From a virus: a stretch of DNA of 27,658 bases. The translations under genes and the position numbers were made by a program. The stretch spans positions 1 through 27,658 of the IMG/VR virus record IMGVR_UViG_3300024328_001297. One strand, given 5' to 3'. The notes under the pieces were generated by a model that was not told the DNA's origin, did no database searches, and saw only the letters and a program-made list of their open reading frames with translations. Numbering within the stretch: position 1 is the first letter of the stretch; the number at the start of each line of letters is the position of its first letter. Below are positions 1 through 8,922 of the stretch, piece after piece.

Positions 1-822
1 GGGGCGTGGGAGATAGACGGCGTGCGCCGTGACGATCAGGTTCTCGCCAGTGGGCAGCGTATAAGAAAACGCAAGCTCGCAAGCCTCGCCATTGATCGCC
101 TGCTGCACCAGTGTCTGGTCGGCGAAACGCACAACGACATTGCCCGTGAGCGCTGCGATCGAGGGATCCGCGCCATCAATCTTGCCATCTGCGCGGATCG
201 TCTCAATGCGGTCGAGATTGTTGGCATAGGTCAGGTCAGCGGAGACGACATTGCCAATATTCGCCCCGTTCCGTGTAATCGACCCGTTGAAATGCCCAAA
301 GCGTTTCAGGACGATGTTAGCCGGTGTCCCTGCCGCACTGGCCGTGGCGATCTCCTCGCTCTGGGCCACAATGCTGGCCGTGGCCGTCAGCAAGCCTGAT
401 CGCGCCATTTGCCAGTTGAGGCTGTCGACCATGCAGCCGGAATACATCGCAAAGCGGGGCACCTCAGGCATGGCCGTCTCGACCGAGAACGACGGCAGCG
501 CCCAGTTTCCAGAGCGGAACTCGTGGGTGTAGGGTGCGTCAGTTCCAGTCGTCGTAGGCGCTCCAAATGCCGCCTTCAACCAGAAGCCAAAGGCCTCGGC
601 ATCAATCGGGATCACCACATCCCCGTCCGCTGTCACGGCATCCTTGATCGGCGCCTGCGGATCGCGGCCATACCCCAAGAGTTCTGAGGTCTGCAGCGGT
701 TGCTCCGCCCCCAGGGACGTGCTGGCGAAGGGCATTTTGCTGAAGCCGCTCGCAGGCGGCGTGCCATATGTGGTCTCGAACGCTATCGCCATCTGCGCCC
801 GCGCCCCTTGGGCTCGTGCCAT
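1..822 (-). CDS. Phage tail tube (major tail) protein, partial
   Basis: This frame is open from an ATG at 822 to the window edge, giving 274 codons with no stop, so the C-terminus is missing. The start is supported by a GAGGAGA ribosome site a few bases upstream. The product begins MARAQGARAQMAIAFETTYG, a style common to siphovirus tail tube proteins that open with an 'AFETTYGTPP'-type stretch; it is rich in beta-prone Thr/Val/Ala residues and has no membrane segment. It is the last gene of a block syntenic with lambda Nu1 to V, in the position of gpV, which polymerises into the tail tube. The family call rests on sequence style plus synteny; a different tail structural protein is possible but less likely. 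Confidence 0.75.
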   Translation of the reverse strand, partial: MARAQGARAQMAIAFETTYGTPPASGFSKMPFASTSLGAEQPLQTSELLGYGRDPQAPIKDAVTADGDVVIPIDAEAFGFWLKAAFGAPTTTGTDAPYTHEFRSGNWALPSFSVETAMPEVPRFAMYSGCMVDSLNWQMARSGLLTATASIVAQSEEIATASAAGTPANIVLKRFGHFNGSITRNGANIGNVVSADLTYANNLDRIETIRADGKIDGADPSIAALTGNVVVRFADQTLVQQAINGEACELAFSYTLPTGENLIVTAHAVYLPRP

Positions 823-847
823 TTTGTCTCTCCTCAGATTAGCGGGG

Positions 848-1267
848 TCAGCTGAGCGGGTCAGCCGTGGAATAGGAAAGGATTACTGGGATCACAGCTG
901 CTTTCAGGCTTGCCGCACCTTCAACAGGCAGATCGATCGGCTGCGGTGCTTCCGCCTCCACCCAGTCGCAAAGGCCGTCCAATGTTCGATTGGCGGTGAT
1001 CATCGCGCCGATGCTGACGCACAGTGTGTCGAAGGTAGCGTCACGGTCGTTCGTACCTTGCACGACCACCTCTATCTCGGCGCGGTGCTGATAGTGATAG
1101 CGCAGCGGCGACAGCGTGACGTCCGGTTCCCCCGGCTCACCGTCACGCAGGATTAATAGACCCTGAGCCGGGACGCGCTCGGGCAGGACATCCCCGCGCA
1201 GTGCACCAGTAGGCAGCATGGAAAAACGAGTGTGCAGTGCGGTCAGGATGGTTTCGCGCGCACTCAT
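848..1267 (-). CDS. Tail terminator-like / minor tail protein (lambda gpU position)
   Basis: A 139-residue protein starting MSARETILTALHTRF. The ATG at 1267 overlaps the stop of the upstream gene in an ATGA tetrad, which decides the start over an in-frame codon 18 bases upstream. The sequence mixes an N-terminal helix, a 'GLLILRDGEPGEPDVTLSPL' segment and an extended region of hydrophobic beta strands (IEVVVQG), which fits small tail terminator or completion proteins. Homologues in Rhodobacteraceae prophages are, as I recall, often labelled 'acyl-CoA transferase'; nothing here supports that enzyme. It sits between the DUF6441 gene and the tail tube gene, exactly where lambda gpU caps the tail. 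Function is inferred from synteny. Confidence 0.6.
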   Translation of the reverse strand: MSARETILTALHTRFSMLPTGALRGDVLPERVPAQGLLILRDGEPGEPDVTLSPLRYHYQHRAEIEVVVQGTNDRDATFDTLCVSIGAMITANRTLDGLCDWVEAEAPQPIDLPVEGAASLKAAVIPVILSYSTADPLS

Positions 1268-1893
1268 AGTTTTGCCTCTAGCCAATTCGCCACGATCAGC
1301 CCCGGAACTGCCGCCAGCGCGCGGTCAGCGTCGCGCGCCAGATTGAGCCGTTTCGCAAGCTTCACTTGTGGGACCAGCAGAAAGATCGGCACGGTGCTGC
1401 GTCCGCGACCGGTTTTGGACCGAGATGCCACGCCTAATCCACGATTGTTCAACCGACCATCAGCCACCAGCAGGCTTGGCCCGCGCCGCCGATAGACAAA
1501 CCGCAGCCGAAGCCCGCGCCGCCGCTCCCATTCGCCGGGGGTGATCCTACCACCGCGCAGGCCACGACCTGCAGCAGGCGTAGGGATTGCCAGCCAGAAA
1601 CCGTCCTTCGAGCGGATCAACGGCCCGGTCTCATGCGCCCCGATGATCTGGGGCGCCTTCGACCAGACCAGCGCAGCTGCTTTCAAGCTTTCGCCGGTTT
1701 TCGGATAGGTCTGGCTTCGGATCGAATTCGACAATCGCCGACCAAGGCCTGCTTGCGTGATCTGCTCGCGCCATGCGGTTTTCAGGTCCGTGCCAGCTTC
1801 TTGCATAGCCGTTGTCACAGCCTTTTCGCCGGCTTCAATCTCGGCCGCCATCACGGCGACGAGGCGGGGTGTGATGTCGAGGCCAAGCTTCAT
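1264..1893 (-). CDS. DUF6441 family phage protein (lambda gpZ position)
   Basis: A 209-residue basic protein. The N-terminal ~60 residues are helical (MKLGLDITPRLVAVMAAEIE, then AVTTAMQEAGTDLKTAWREQ), followed by an Arg/Gly-rich middle (RGLRGGRITPGEWERRRGLR) and a Lys/Arg-rich end. I recognise it as DUF6441, a family found in tail modules of Rhodobacteraceae phages. Its ATG overlaps the stop of the head-tail joiner (ATGA), so the two are translationally coupled. In gene order it occupies the place of lambda gpZ or HK97 gp10, proteins that complete the tail end that docks to the head; that role is inference from position. Confidence 0.65.
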   Translation of the reverse strand: MKLGLDITPRLVAVMAAEIEAGEKAVTTAMQEAGTDLKTAWREQITQAGLGRRLSNSIRSQTYPKTGESLKAAALVWSKAPQIIGAHETGPLIRSKDGFWLAIPTPAAGRGLRGGRITPGEWERRRGLRLRFVYRRRGPSLLVADGRLNNRGLGVASRSKTGRGRSTVPIFLLVPQVKLAKRLNLARDADRALAAVPGLIVANWLEAKL

Positions 1894-2201
1894 GCGGGGG
1901 TCAGTTCAATCGTCCAAATGAGCCGCTCACGATCCCGCCGCGGCTCACCCTGGATCAGGAAAGTTTCCTCGCTGATCAGGATCTGCTCTTGCGGGCGTGG
2001 TTCCGGAATATCCGCCACCCGAACATCGATCCGGGTGGTGTCAGATATGAGCCGCGCAGCCCCGAACTCAGTGATCTCGTCAGGACGGCGCAGAATACCG
2101 CGCGCTCGGGTGAACTGCCCCTCGCTGTCCCGATGCCAGATATCAACCGAGAGGTTGGCATCAAGGAACAGCACCCCGAGCGCATCAGCGAAGGCGCTCA
2201 T
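1890..2201 (-). CDS. Head-tail joining protein (lambda gpFII-like)
   Basis: A 103-residue protein starting MSAFADALGVLFLDANLSVD. I chose the ATG at 2201 because it overlaps the capsid stop as TGATG; an upstream in-frame start would lie inside the capsid gene. Its shape (short helix, 'ADALGVLFLDANLSVDIWHR', then strands containing 'RGILRRPDEI' and ending 'RLIWTIELTPA') matches small head-tail attachment proteins of the gpFII/Phage_attach type, which bind the portal ring and receive the tail. It lies directly after the major capsid gene, as FI/FII do in lambda. Family assignment is moderate; position is strong. Confidence 0.6.
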   Translation of the reverse strand: MSAFADALGVLFLDANLSVDIWHRDSEGQFTRARGILRRPDEITEFGAARLISDTTRIDVRVADIPEPRPQEQILISEETFLIQGEPRRDRERLIWTIELTPA

Positions 2202-3214
2202 CAGGTGCGCTTGGCCGAGCGCAGGACTTGCGGCCGGGTGCAGATCGGCAGCGGGTTGCTTTCGATTTCGAGACGCACCCATTCATCGCGATCGCGATCG
2301 GGGATCATGCGGGCATAGAGCGGCAGACCCAGAGTATTTACCGTCTCGAACGTGTCGGCCGGGGCGTAGTAGATCTCGAAGAGCCCCTCGACGCCTTCGG
2401 GATAGAAATACGCCTTGTCAGTCGGCACCCCGAAGCCAAGCCCGCCCCGATAGCGACGGAAGGTGATGCCGCCAAAGCTGACCTCTTCGCCCACGCGGCC
2501 GCGCAGATCTGCCGCCGCGGCGGTATTCAGATAGGTCTCGCGCACCTCCTTGTGCGCCACGAGATCGGCGAAGAAGGCCGAGCCGCATTCAGCGCGGAGC
2601 TGCACCTGACCGGCGGCCAGCCCGCCAAGGCTGTCCTCAACGCTTTCGATCATCGCTTGGCAGCGTTTGCGTAGCGCCCCCGAGGCAGGGGTTGCATTGT
2701 CGAGATCAAAATCGACCTCGGCCGCCGGCGTGATGCCGAACTCTGTGTAGTAATTGATGACCGTGGCCCCATCCTTTGGGTCCTTAACCAGGCCCTGAAT
2801 GCCGTTGAAAAGGTGGAACTCGAAGGTCGCCTCGGCGTCGTTGCGCAGTCGCGCCATTTTGCGAGCGACCTCAGTTTGCACCTGTTGGGTGGCAGTATCA
2901 GAGCCGAAGTCACGGATGCCCTGGATCTCGGAGGCCCAAAGCACATCCTGCTTTTTGAACTGGCGGCAGACGAAGGCGCGCATATCGCGGCGCTCTGGCA
3001 CTTGTTGCTCATAGGCCGAACCACGTTCCGAGAACGGGATCAGCGACAGCGTACCATCGCGGCTTTCGATCATCACGGTGCGCTGGCGCACCCCGCGCGA
3101 GCCAAAGAGGTCGGAGCCTGAGAGGATCGCCGGTTTGAAGGGAATGTTTTCAAGTGCACGGGTGAGCTCGATAATGCTGAAGGCGTCGCCTTCAAAGATG
3201 TCCATGGTTGCCAT
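2201..3214 (-). CDS. Major capsid protein, gpE family
   Basis: A 337-residue protein of the lambda gpE type (Phage_cap_E), close to the family's usual length of about 340. Visible family features are the N-terminal 'MDIFEGDAFSIIELTRALEN' arm, the 'VMIESRDGTLSLIPF' strand, the helix-rich spine around 'KMARLRNDAEATFEFHLFNG', and the C-terminal 'YFYPEGVEGLFEIYYAPAD' followed by the 'VRLEIESNPLPICTRPQVL' end typical of this family. It forms the HK97-fold capsid shell. An AAGGA ribosome site precedes the ATG at 3214; an ATG three codons later is possible. It follows the decoration gene, as E follows D in lambda. Confidence 0.93.
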   Translation of the reverse strand: MATMDIFEGDAFSIIELTRALENIPFKPAILSGSDLFGSRGVRQRTVMIESRDGTLSLIPFSERGSAYEQQVPERRDMRAFVCRQFKKQDVLWASEIQGIRDFGSDTATQQVQTEVARKMARLRNDAEATFEFHLFNGIQGLVKDPKDGATVINYYTEFGITPAAEVDFDLDNATPASGALRKRCQAMIESVEDSLGGLAAGQVQLRAECGSAFFADLVAHKEVRETYLNTAAAADLRGRVGEEVSFGGITFRRYRGGLGFGVPTDKAYFYPEGVEGLFEIYYAPADTFETVNTLGLPLYARMIPDRDRDEWVRLEIESNPLPICTRPQVLRSAKRT

Positions 3215-3239
3215 GTGTGGGGGTCCTTATTTCAGAGGC

Positions 3240-3611
3240 TCAGCGCAGAATGATGCCGAGCGAAGCAAGCGCATTAGTGGCCGCGGTGATCTGGGCCTCG
3301 GTCGCGCCCTCGGGCCAGACGAGCTCGTGGCGGTTGACGATGGCAGGGCCGCGCAGGAGCGCGACGCTCGGGGCATCGGCGTCACTCGCGTCACCCCCGG
3401 CCCATAGAATGCCAGCGGCGTTTTGACTGCCGTTCGTCGCAGTCGGTGTGAACCCGGTGTATTTGCCGCCCGTTGTAATCTTCCCAAGCACGGTGCCGGG
3501 CGCGAGCTTTCCGGCTCCGGAGGAGATGGTCACGGTTTCTCGGGTGTAATCGCGCAGGACTTCCCAGACGAGGAAGCCGCCCGCGTGTTTGCCTTCAGTG
3601 AGCGTGGTCAT
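3240..3611 (-). CDS. Head decoration protein (lambda gpD-like)
   Basis: A 123-residue protein of the gpD/HDPD family. It starts MTTLTEGKHAGGFLVWEVLR and carries the family's 'ISSGAGKLAPGTVLGKIT' segment and a Gly/Ala-rich beta-tulip core with 'AAGILWAGGDASDADAP'. In lambda, gpD trimers clamp the expanded capsid and stabilise it after DNA filling. An AAGGATAAG ribosome site lies just upstream of the ATG at 3611. It sits between the head protease and the capsid genes with spacers of a few to about 25 bases, so all three should be co-transcribed and made in large amounts. Confidence 0.9.
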   Translation of the reverse strand: MTTLTEGKHAGGFLVWEVLRDYTRETVTISSGAGKLAPGTVLGKITTGGKYTGFTPTATNGSQNAAGILWAGGDASDADAPSVALLRGPAIVNRHELVWPEGATEAQITAATNALASLGIILR

Positions 3612-3617
3612 GGACGC

Positions 3618-4664
3618 TTATCCTTTCGTCTTGAAAGTACGGGCGATCACATCGCCCCAGGGATTTATGGTAGCCGCGCGCCCAGGCTGGGCATGGGCGG
3701 CGGTGATATCAGGGGTGTTCTCCGCCTTGGCGGCAAGAAGACGGCTCCGGACATCATCGAGGCTGGCATCCTCTTCAAGGAAGCGTCCCGCCATCTGTGG
3801 CTGGCCCGCAAGGCGGCAGAGATCGATTACCGCCCGCGCATGGGCAATGGCCTCGGCACGGATGGCACCGGCATCCTGCGCAGTGTTGGCGACCGCAACA
3901 CTGCTCTCAGACGGGCTGGATGGGCGGGTGTTCTCGTCGGAAACACCCAAACCCGCCCCATCCGCGTCAGAAAGGGTGACAGCAATTGACGTAGCTTCAC
4001 CCGTCAGGGGCTTGACATGGCCAAGATCACCATCGTCGGCGTCGCCGTTGGAATGGTCATCGCCTTCACGCGCCGCTTCGGCCAACTCAGGCGGAGCATT
4101 GCGGAACCGCGCCACATCGAAGGAGGCGGCGATTTTCACAGGCTCGGCAATGCGGTCGATGAACCCAAAGTCCAGCGCATCCTTAGCATCAAGCCAAGTC
4201 TCCGCTGCCATCAGGGCGGCAATATCATCATCGGTTTTGCTTGATTTCGCGGCATAGCCTTGGATCAAGCTGCCTTTGACCTTATCGAGCGCTTTAGCTG
4301 TGGACCGCATGTCTTCGGCCGTGCCCATCACTAGCCCGGATGGATCATGGATCATCAGGAAGGCGTTTTCCGGCATGACGATCTCGTCGCCCGCCATGGC
4401 AATGTAGCTCGCAGCAGAGGCCGCGATGCCGTCGATCCAGACAGTGATCTCACTCTCATGCCGCTGCAGGGCGTTGAAGATGGCCACGGCGTCAAAGACC
4501 GACCCACCCGGGCTATTGAGCCGCAAATCGATCGGAACCCCGTCGGGCAGCGCGCCGAGTTCAGCCAAAAAACCCTTTGCAGTGACGCCATAGGCGCCGA
4601 TTTCGTCATAGATCAGCACTTCCGCCCCGGTGCCCCGGGCGCGGATTTCGTACCAGCTTTTCAT
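3618..4664 (-). CDS. ClpP-like head maturation protease (lambda gpC position)
   Basis: A 348-residue protein with an N-terminal ClpP/SppA-type serine protease domain (residues about 10-200) and a long acidic, low-complexity C-terminus. The oxyanion loop NSPGGSVFDAVAI is at 50-62, the nucleophile is Ser83 in GIAASAASYIAMAG, and the catalytic His is H106 in MIHDPSG. The 'ETWLDAKDALDFGFID' stretch after it is the usual end of the fold. The C-terminal tail may act as a scaffold, as in the lambda C/Nu3 arrangement. The start at 4664 is chosen because its AGGAG ribosome site overlaps the portal stop; a 40-residue upstream extension would lie inside the portal gene and looks like an out-of-frame shadow. 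Confidence 0.92.
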   Translation of the reverse strand: MKSWYEIRARGTGAEVLIYDEIGAYGVTAKGFLAELGALPDGVPIDLRLNSPGGSVFDAVAIFNALQRHESEITVWIDGIAASAASYIAMAGDEIVMPENAFLMIHDPSGLVMGTAEDMRSTAKALDKVKGSLIQGYAAKSSKTDDDIAALMAAETWLDAKDALDFGFIDRIAEPVKIAASFDVARFRNAPPELAEAAREGDDHSNGDADDGDLGHVKPLTGEATSIAVTLSDADGAGLGVSDENTRPSSPSESSVAVANTAQDAGAIRAEAIAHARAVIDLCRLAGQPQMAGRFLEEDASLDDVRSRLLAAKAENTPDITAAHAQPGRAATINPWGDVIARTFKTKG

Positions 4665-4668
4665 CAGA

Positions 4669-6189
4669 TCACTCCTGTGGATTGTTGCGACCGGTCCCTT
4701 TCGGACCGTCGCCATTGCCGGCCTCAGTATCGTCGTTGGAGTCGGGCTGTCGCATCGGCGTCGCTCGTGCCCCCTGCGTCTCACCGGGGCCAGAGCGGTA
4801 GGTCAGGCCCAAGTCTGCTGCGCGTTTCGCGTCCGACGCATTTTCCCAATCGACCTCTTCAATGTCGTAGCCCGTCGCCTCGACAACCTTACGGCGTGAC
4901 GTGAGGCCTGCGTCCATCGCCAGCACCTGCGCCTGAATATCTTTGAGCGGATCGACCCAGTCCCAACGCGGCGGGATCCATTGCACAGGCCACGCAATAA
5001 CCGGATCTGCCTCCAACGCGCCCGAGAGCACGGCTGTTTCCAGCCAACGCCGCCAGATTGGGCGACAAAGCTGATGGGCAATGACTCCGTGCTGCAACTG
5101 ACCGATGCGCCGCCGGAACTCGACCAGTTCGGCCCGAAGGCTTGAGTAGTTCGCCTGCCGGACATCGCCGGTGACAAGGTGATAGGGCAGCCCCAGCGAG
5201 GCCGAGACCGCGAGCAACGTGCGGTACTGGAATGCCTCATACCCGCCGCCAACATCAGCCGGGCTCGAGAACTTCACATCCTCACCCGGCAGCAGAACCT
5301 GCATCGTGCCAGGCTCAAGGCTGGCGAGTGCGGCGCCATCAAGATCGGCTTCGCCTTCGCCCATCATCGGATCTTCAGGCGCGGTCTTGGTGATGAATCC
5401 CGCGAACATTGCAGCCGTCTTTTTGCGGTCAAGCTCGGCGTCATCATATTGGTCCAGCAAAAAGAGGCGCACCATGGCCGGGGCGATATGTGGCAGGCCC
5501 CGGATCTGGCCCGCATCAATGGGGCGGTAGATGTGCAGCACCTCGTCGGCCGGCACGCGTACCGTTTCGGGCACTGCCACCCGCTGATCGGTGCTGTCGC
5601 CCGGATGGCGGCGGCGAAAGTGATAGGCCACCCGCCGCCCAATCAGGTCGAATTCGATCCCGCAGCGGATGCGATTGCCGTTCGGATCCGTCTCGATCTT
5701 CTCGAAAGGCAGCATCTCCGACTGCAGAAGCTGCAACTGCAGCGGCACCAGCAATCCATCCTCCGCCCGCCGTGGCCTCATCCGCACGAAACACTCGCCC
5801 GCGACAAACATCTCGCGAGCGACCATGGCCTGCAAGCCGTAGAAATCGGTCAGCCCATCGGCATCCGCCTCATCCGTCCAGGCGAGCCAGAGCTTCTGAA
5901 CCTGGTCGCGCAGCGCCGCGTCAGCGATGAGCGACGACGGCTTGATGCCATCGCCGACGAGGTTCGCGGCAAAGGCCTCACAGGCGTTCGCCGCGTAGCC
6001 GTTGGTGACGACCAGTTCCCGCGAGCGCGCCAGGAGCTTTGGGCCACCAGAAGCAACCAGCGCGTTTATGTTCTCGAGCGGCGGGTTCCAACCGCGCAGG
6101 CGGCGCTTGGCCATCGCTCCCTCTAGACGGGCGCGCATAGCGTCAGGACCGCCGGTGGCCCGGCGGCGGAACAGGTCGAACATTCCCAT
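4669..6189 (-). CDS. Portal protein, lambda gpB family
   Basis: A 506-residue portal protein of the lambda family (Phage_portal_2), near the usual ~500-530 residues. Recognisable segments include the N-terminal 'RLRGWNPPLENINALVASGG', 'SRELVVTNGYAANACEAFAA', 'AREMFVAGECFVRMRPR', 'ADEVLHIYRPIDAGQIRGLP' and the 'LGLPYHLVTGDVRQANYSSL' motif. The C-terminal ~40 residues are polar and disordered. The portal dodecamer forms the unique vertex through which terminase pumps DNA. It lies between the gpW-like gene and the head protease. No strong ribosome site is seen before the ATG at 6189; a second ATG two codons later is equally possible. Confidence 0.93.
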   Translation of the reverse strand: MGMFDLFRRRATGGPDAMRARLEGAMAKRRLRGWNPPLENINALVASGGPKLLARSRELVVTNGYAANACEAFAANLVGDGIKPSSLIADAALRDQVQKLWLAWTDEADADGLTDFYGLQAMVAREMFVAGECFVRMRPRRAEDGLLVPLQLQLLQSEMLPFEKIETDPNGNRIRCGIEFDLIGRRVAYHFRRRHPGDSTDQRVAVPETVRVPADEVLHIYRPIDAGQIRGLPHIAPAMVRLFLLDQYDDAELDRKKTAAMFAGFITKTAPEDPMMGEGEADLDGAALASLEPGTMQVLLPGEDVKFSSPADVGGGYEAFQYRTLLAVSASLGLPYHLVTGDVRQANYSSLRAELVEFRRRIGQLQHGVIAHQLCRPIWRRWLETAVLSGALEADPVIAWPVQWIPPRWDWVDPLKDIQAQVLAMDAGLTSRRKVVEATGYDIEEVDWENASDAKRAADLGLTYRSGPGETQGARATPMRQPDSNDDTEAGNGDGPKGTGRNNPQE

Positions 6190-6194
6190 TTTTG

Positions 6195-6410
6195 TTAGAG
6201 CCCCTTGGCCGTTGTCACGCAGACCTGCCGCACGATCCGCCGTCCTTCAGCCGCAGCGATCTCACGGTCCAGCGTTTCAATGGCCCGGTCGATTTCGGCG
6301 ACGCTACGATAGTCCACCGTCTTGCCGTCATAGCTGACCCGAGCGACGCCGGAGGATCGCTGTGCCGTGAGCGCCTCGCGGCGCGCGCGCAGTTCTGTGA
6401 TTGTCGGCAT
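6195..6410 (-). CDS. gpW-like head-tail completion protein
   Basis: A 71-residue protein starting MPTITELRARREALTAQRSS. It has the gpW pattern: a basic N-terminal helix, a short beta hairpin containing 'VSYDGKTVDYRSVAEIDRAI', and a second helix 'LDREIAAAEG'. In lambda, gpW (68 residues) plugs the portal ring and helps form the tail attachment site. It follows the large terminase and precedes the portal, as W does in lambda. A GAGG ribosome site overlaps the terminase stop, and the ATG is at 6410. Confidence 0.85.
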   Translation of the reverse strand: MPTITELRARREALTAQRSSGVARVSYDGKTVDYRSVAEIDRAIETLDREIAAAEGRRIVRQVCVTTAKGL

Positions 6411-6413
6411 CGC

Positions 6414-8351
6414 TTACCTCATGTAACTGGACCGTACAGTGCGCCGCTGTTGTCCTGCACGACGAGAAGAGGACATGGTGCTTCCCGCCCCGTCCTCAGC
6501 CATATCCTCTGCTGTGATTCCGACCTGTGCTTCCAGATCGGCCCACCGCGCATCAGACCAACGGTCAGCCCCCAATATCCAAGCGGCTGCACGGGCATAG
6601 ACGCGACAATCCAAAGCTTCATTGCGTTCGCGCAGCTTCTGCCATTCAAGCCGAGCAAAGCCGCGTTTGGTACGCACCGTGATAAGTTGTTCGGCGGTGA
6701 ATTGCTTCAACCACTCGCCGTCCACCCATTTTGGTAGATGGATGGTTCCAGGCGGGCAAGGATGCCCAGCCTCGATGTCCTCCCTAGTCGGTCGGTCCTG
6801 CCGCAAATAGCGATAGGTTTCAGTCTTGAAGGTAGAGGTGGCGACGGTCCAGAGCCGCGCTCCGCGCCGTAGCCGTTTGCCCGCGACGGTCGCGTCCACA
6901 TACGTCGGGCCGGTGACCGGGCTCGCGCGATTGAAGCCTTCGACGCCTTTGACCGGGGCCACCTGCGCGAAGCCGACTTGTCGCGACCAAGCATATACCG
7001 CGCTGGTCTCGTAGCCGGTGTCGATGGCGAGGCGGGCCAAGGTCATCGGATTACCGGAGGCATGCTCCCATGTCTGGCCGAGCAAATTGGTCAACTGCTG
7101 CCAGCATGCAGTGTCGCTGGGCCCACCTTCGATAACAATGTGATCGACGAGCCAGCTTTCGAGCCCGCGGCCCCATGCCCAGACATCGACCTCGATCCGA
7201 TCCTTTTGGACGTCCGCCCCGGCAGTCAGGAACAAGCCCCGCTCTGGAACAATGCTTCCTTCCAAAGTCTCGCGCTGGTCCGCCAAACGCTGCCAGTCCG
7301 GCGCTTCGCCAGTTTCGACCCACGTTTCGCCAAGGATCGTGTTGCGAAACGCCTTGATCGCCTCATCCGACCCTTGAGCCGCGTCCCAGGCCCGCACAAT
7401 CCGTTCCCAGCTCAGCCAGCCGATGGGCGAATAGAGCGCCGAGAGGTGATAGCCGACGGTATTTGGATCCGCCGCCGTGGCGGTTGCCCGCCATTCGCCA
7501 GCCTCCAGCATCGCCGTCTTGTGATGCTCCGCGATAGACGCCTCGCAGCCCTCGCAGTGATATTCCACTGTTTCCGGCTGCCCCTTCTGCCAGCGCAGCC
7601 GTTCAAATTTGAGCCACTGCATCGCGCCACAATGCGGGCATGGGACAAAAAACCGGCGCTGATCACTGGCCTCATAGTCCCGTTCAATCCGGCTCATCCC
7701 CCGTATCGTCGGGGTTGAGACCAAGAACACCTTGCGCCGGTGGGCGAAGGTCAGCGAACGCGCTTCCGCCAGCGTAACCGGATCACCCTCATCGTCGGCG
7801 GACGCCGGATAGGCATCGACCTCGTCGAGAAAAATGTAGCGCGCCGGGGTCGAGCGCAGCCCTACGGCCGAGTTTGCCCCGGTCATGATCAGGATACCGC
7901 CCGCGAATTCCTTGGACAGCATCGTATTGCCCGCGTCACGAGATCGCGCCGGCTTGACCCTCTCGCGGAGCTCCGGGCTCTCATCAATCAGCGGATCTAT
8001 CCGTTGCCTTGAGTTCCGCTTAGCCAGTTCCACGGTCGGCTGGACCGCGAGCATCGGCCCCGGCGCCTGATGGATCGCAAAGCCGATCCAGTTGTTGCCC
8101 GCTTCCGTCGCGCCAACCTGCGCCGCCTTCATGAACACGATCCGCTGTGCCCGGTCGCCAGGCGAAAGCCTGTCCATGATCTCGGCCATATAGGGCGTGC
8201 GCGCTGTGCGATACCGACCAGGTTCCGCCGACGCGCGGCCCGAAAGCATCCGATGTCGGTCCGCCCATTGCGACACGGTCAGGTCCGCATCCGGCGTGAG
8301 ACCCGCGCCCCAGGCACGCAGGATTTCTGCCGCGCCATCGAAATCCGGCAT
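6414..8351 (-). CDS. Terminase large subunit, GpA family
   Basis: A 645-residue DNA-packaging motor of the lambda gpA/GpA family. The ATPase domain shows a Walker A-like KAAQVGATEAG at about 75-85 and Walker B YIFLDEVDAYP at about 172-181, followed by the family zinc motif CPHCG...CEGC at 238-269. The C-terminal half holds the nuclease ('GADVQKDRIEVDVWAWG', 'LAIDTGYETSAVYAW'). It cuts concatemeric DNA and drives it into the procapsid through the portal. I favour the ATG at 8351 (MPDFDGAAEILRAWGAGL) because it follows the small terminase stop by about ten bases; an in-frame ATG at 8414 would overlap the small subunit gene, and no clear ribosome site separates the two. Confidence 0.93.
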   Translation of the reverse strand: MPDFDGAAEILRAWGAGLTPDADLTVSQWADRHRMLSGRASAEPGRYRTARTPYMAEIMDRLSPGDRAQRIVFMKAAQVGATEAGNNWIGFAIHQAPGPMLAVQPTVELAKRNSRQRIDPLIDESPELRERVKPARSRDAGNTMLSKEFAGGILIMTGANSAVGLRSTPARYIFLDEVDAYPASADDEGDPVTLAEARSLTFAHRRKVFLVSTPTIRGMSRIERDYEASDQRRFFVPCPHCGAMQWLKFERLRWQKGQPETVEYHCEGCEASIAEHHKTAMLEAGEWRATATAADPNTVGYHLSALYSPIGWLSWERIVRAWDAAQGSDEAIKAFRNTILGETWVETGEAPDWQRLADQRETLEGSIVPERGLFLTAGADVQKDRIEVDVWAWGRGLESWLVDHIVIEGGPSDTACWQQLTNLLGQTWEHASGNPMTLARLAIDTGYETSAVYAWSRQVGFAQVAPVKGVEGFNRASPVTGPTYVDATVAGKRLRRGARLWTVATSTFKTETYRYLRQDRPTREDIEAGHPCPPGTIHLPKWVDGEWLKQFTAEQLITVRTKRGFARLEWQKLRERNEALDCRVYARAAAWILGADRWSDARWADLEAQVGITAEDMAEDGAGSTMSSSRRAGQQRRTVRSSYMR

Positions 8352-8361
8352 ATCGTCCGCA

Positions 8362-8922
8362 TCATCGGAGATCAGGTTTGACCTCGGCAAGATCGTCGAG
8401 CTGAGCACGGACATGTTTTTCCAAAACTTTCTGCAATGCGGCGGGCTCAACGCCCAAATCGGCCGCCATCAACGCGGCCGCCCGCGCGGGCCAGTTGACC
8501 CAGACATCGCGCTCCTGCCTCGCCAAACGAAACACCAGCGACAGCGCGCGGGCCCGGTCGATCAACTCGCCTTTCAGCTTTTGCAGCCGCAGACGACGTT
8601 CCTGCGCTTTCAGCACCTCATTCGCCGTCTTGGCCTGCAAAAAGGTGGTGCCACCACTATTTGCCGGAGCCTCAAGCCCCTGTTCCTTCAGAGTGTCACC
8701 GACTGCCGACACCGCAGCCTCCGGCACAGGCTTGCGTCTTGGCTGCGGCTTCTTGCGGGTTTTGGATGGGTCGGTTGCCTCAGCACGCAAGGCATCGCTT
8801 GCAACCGCATCGATGCTGCCATCGTCATGCAACACCAGCCGTCCTGTCGCCTTGGCCTTCTGGATTGCACCGCGTGAAAGACCGACGCGGGTGGCGTATT
8901 GGCGTTCGCTCAAACCCTCCAT
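8362..8922 (-). CDS. Terminase small subunit-like protein
   Basis: A 186-residue DNA-recognition subunit. The N-terminus is a helix-turn-helix, MEGLSERQYATRVGLSRGAI, a pattern seen in Nu1/gp1-type small terminases. A basic, proline-rich linker follows (about 50-75), then a coiled helix 'TANEVLKAQERRLRLQKLKG' and 'LVFRLARQERDVWVNWPARA', the segment shared by terminase small subunits that pair with GpA motors. It should bind the packaging site and recruit the large subunit. A GGAG ribosome site sits seven bases before the ATG at 8922. It is the promoter-proximal gene of the minus-strand late operon. Confidence 0.85.
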   Translation of the reverse strand: MEGLSERQYATRVGLSRGAIQKAKATGRLVLHDDGSIDAVASDALRAEATDPSKTRKKPQPRRKPVPEAAVSAVGDTLKEQGLEAPANSGGTTFLQAKTANEVLKAQERRLRLQKLKGELIDRARALSLVFRLARQERDVWVNWPARAAALMAADLGVEPAALQKVLEKHVRAQLDDLAEVKPDLR

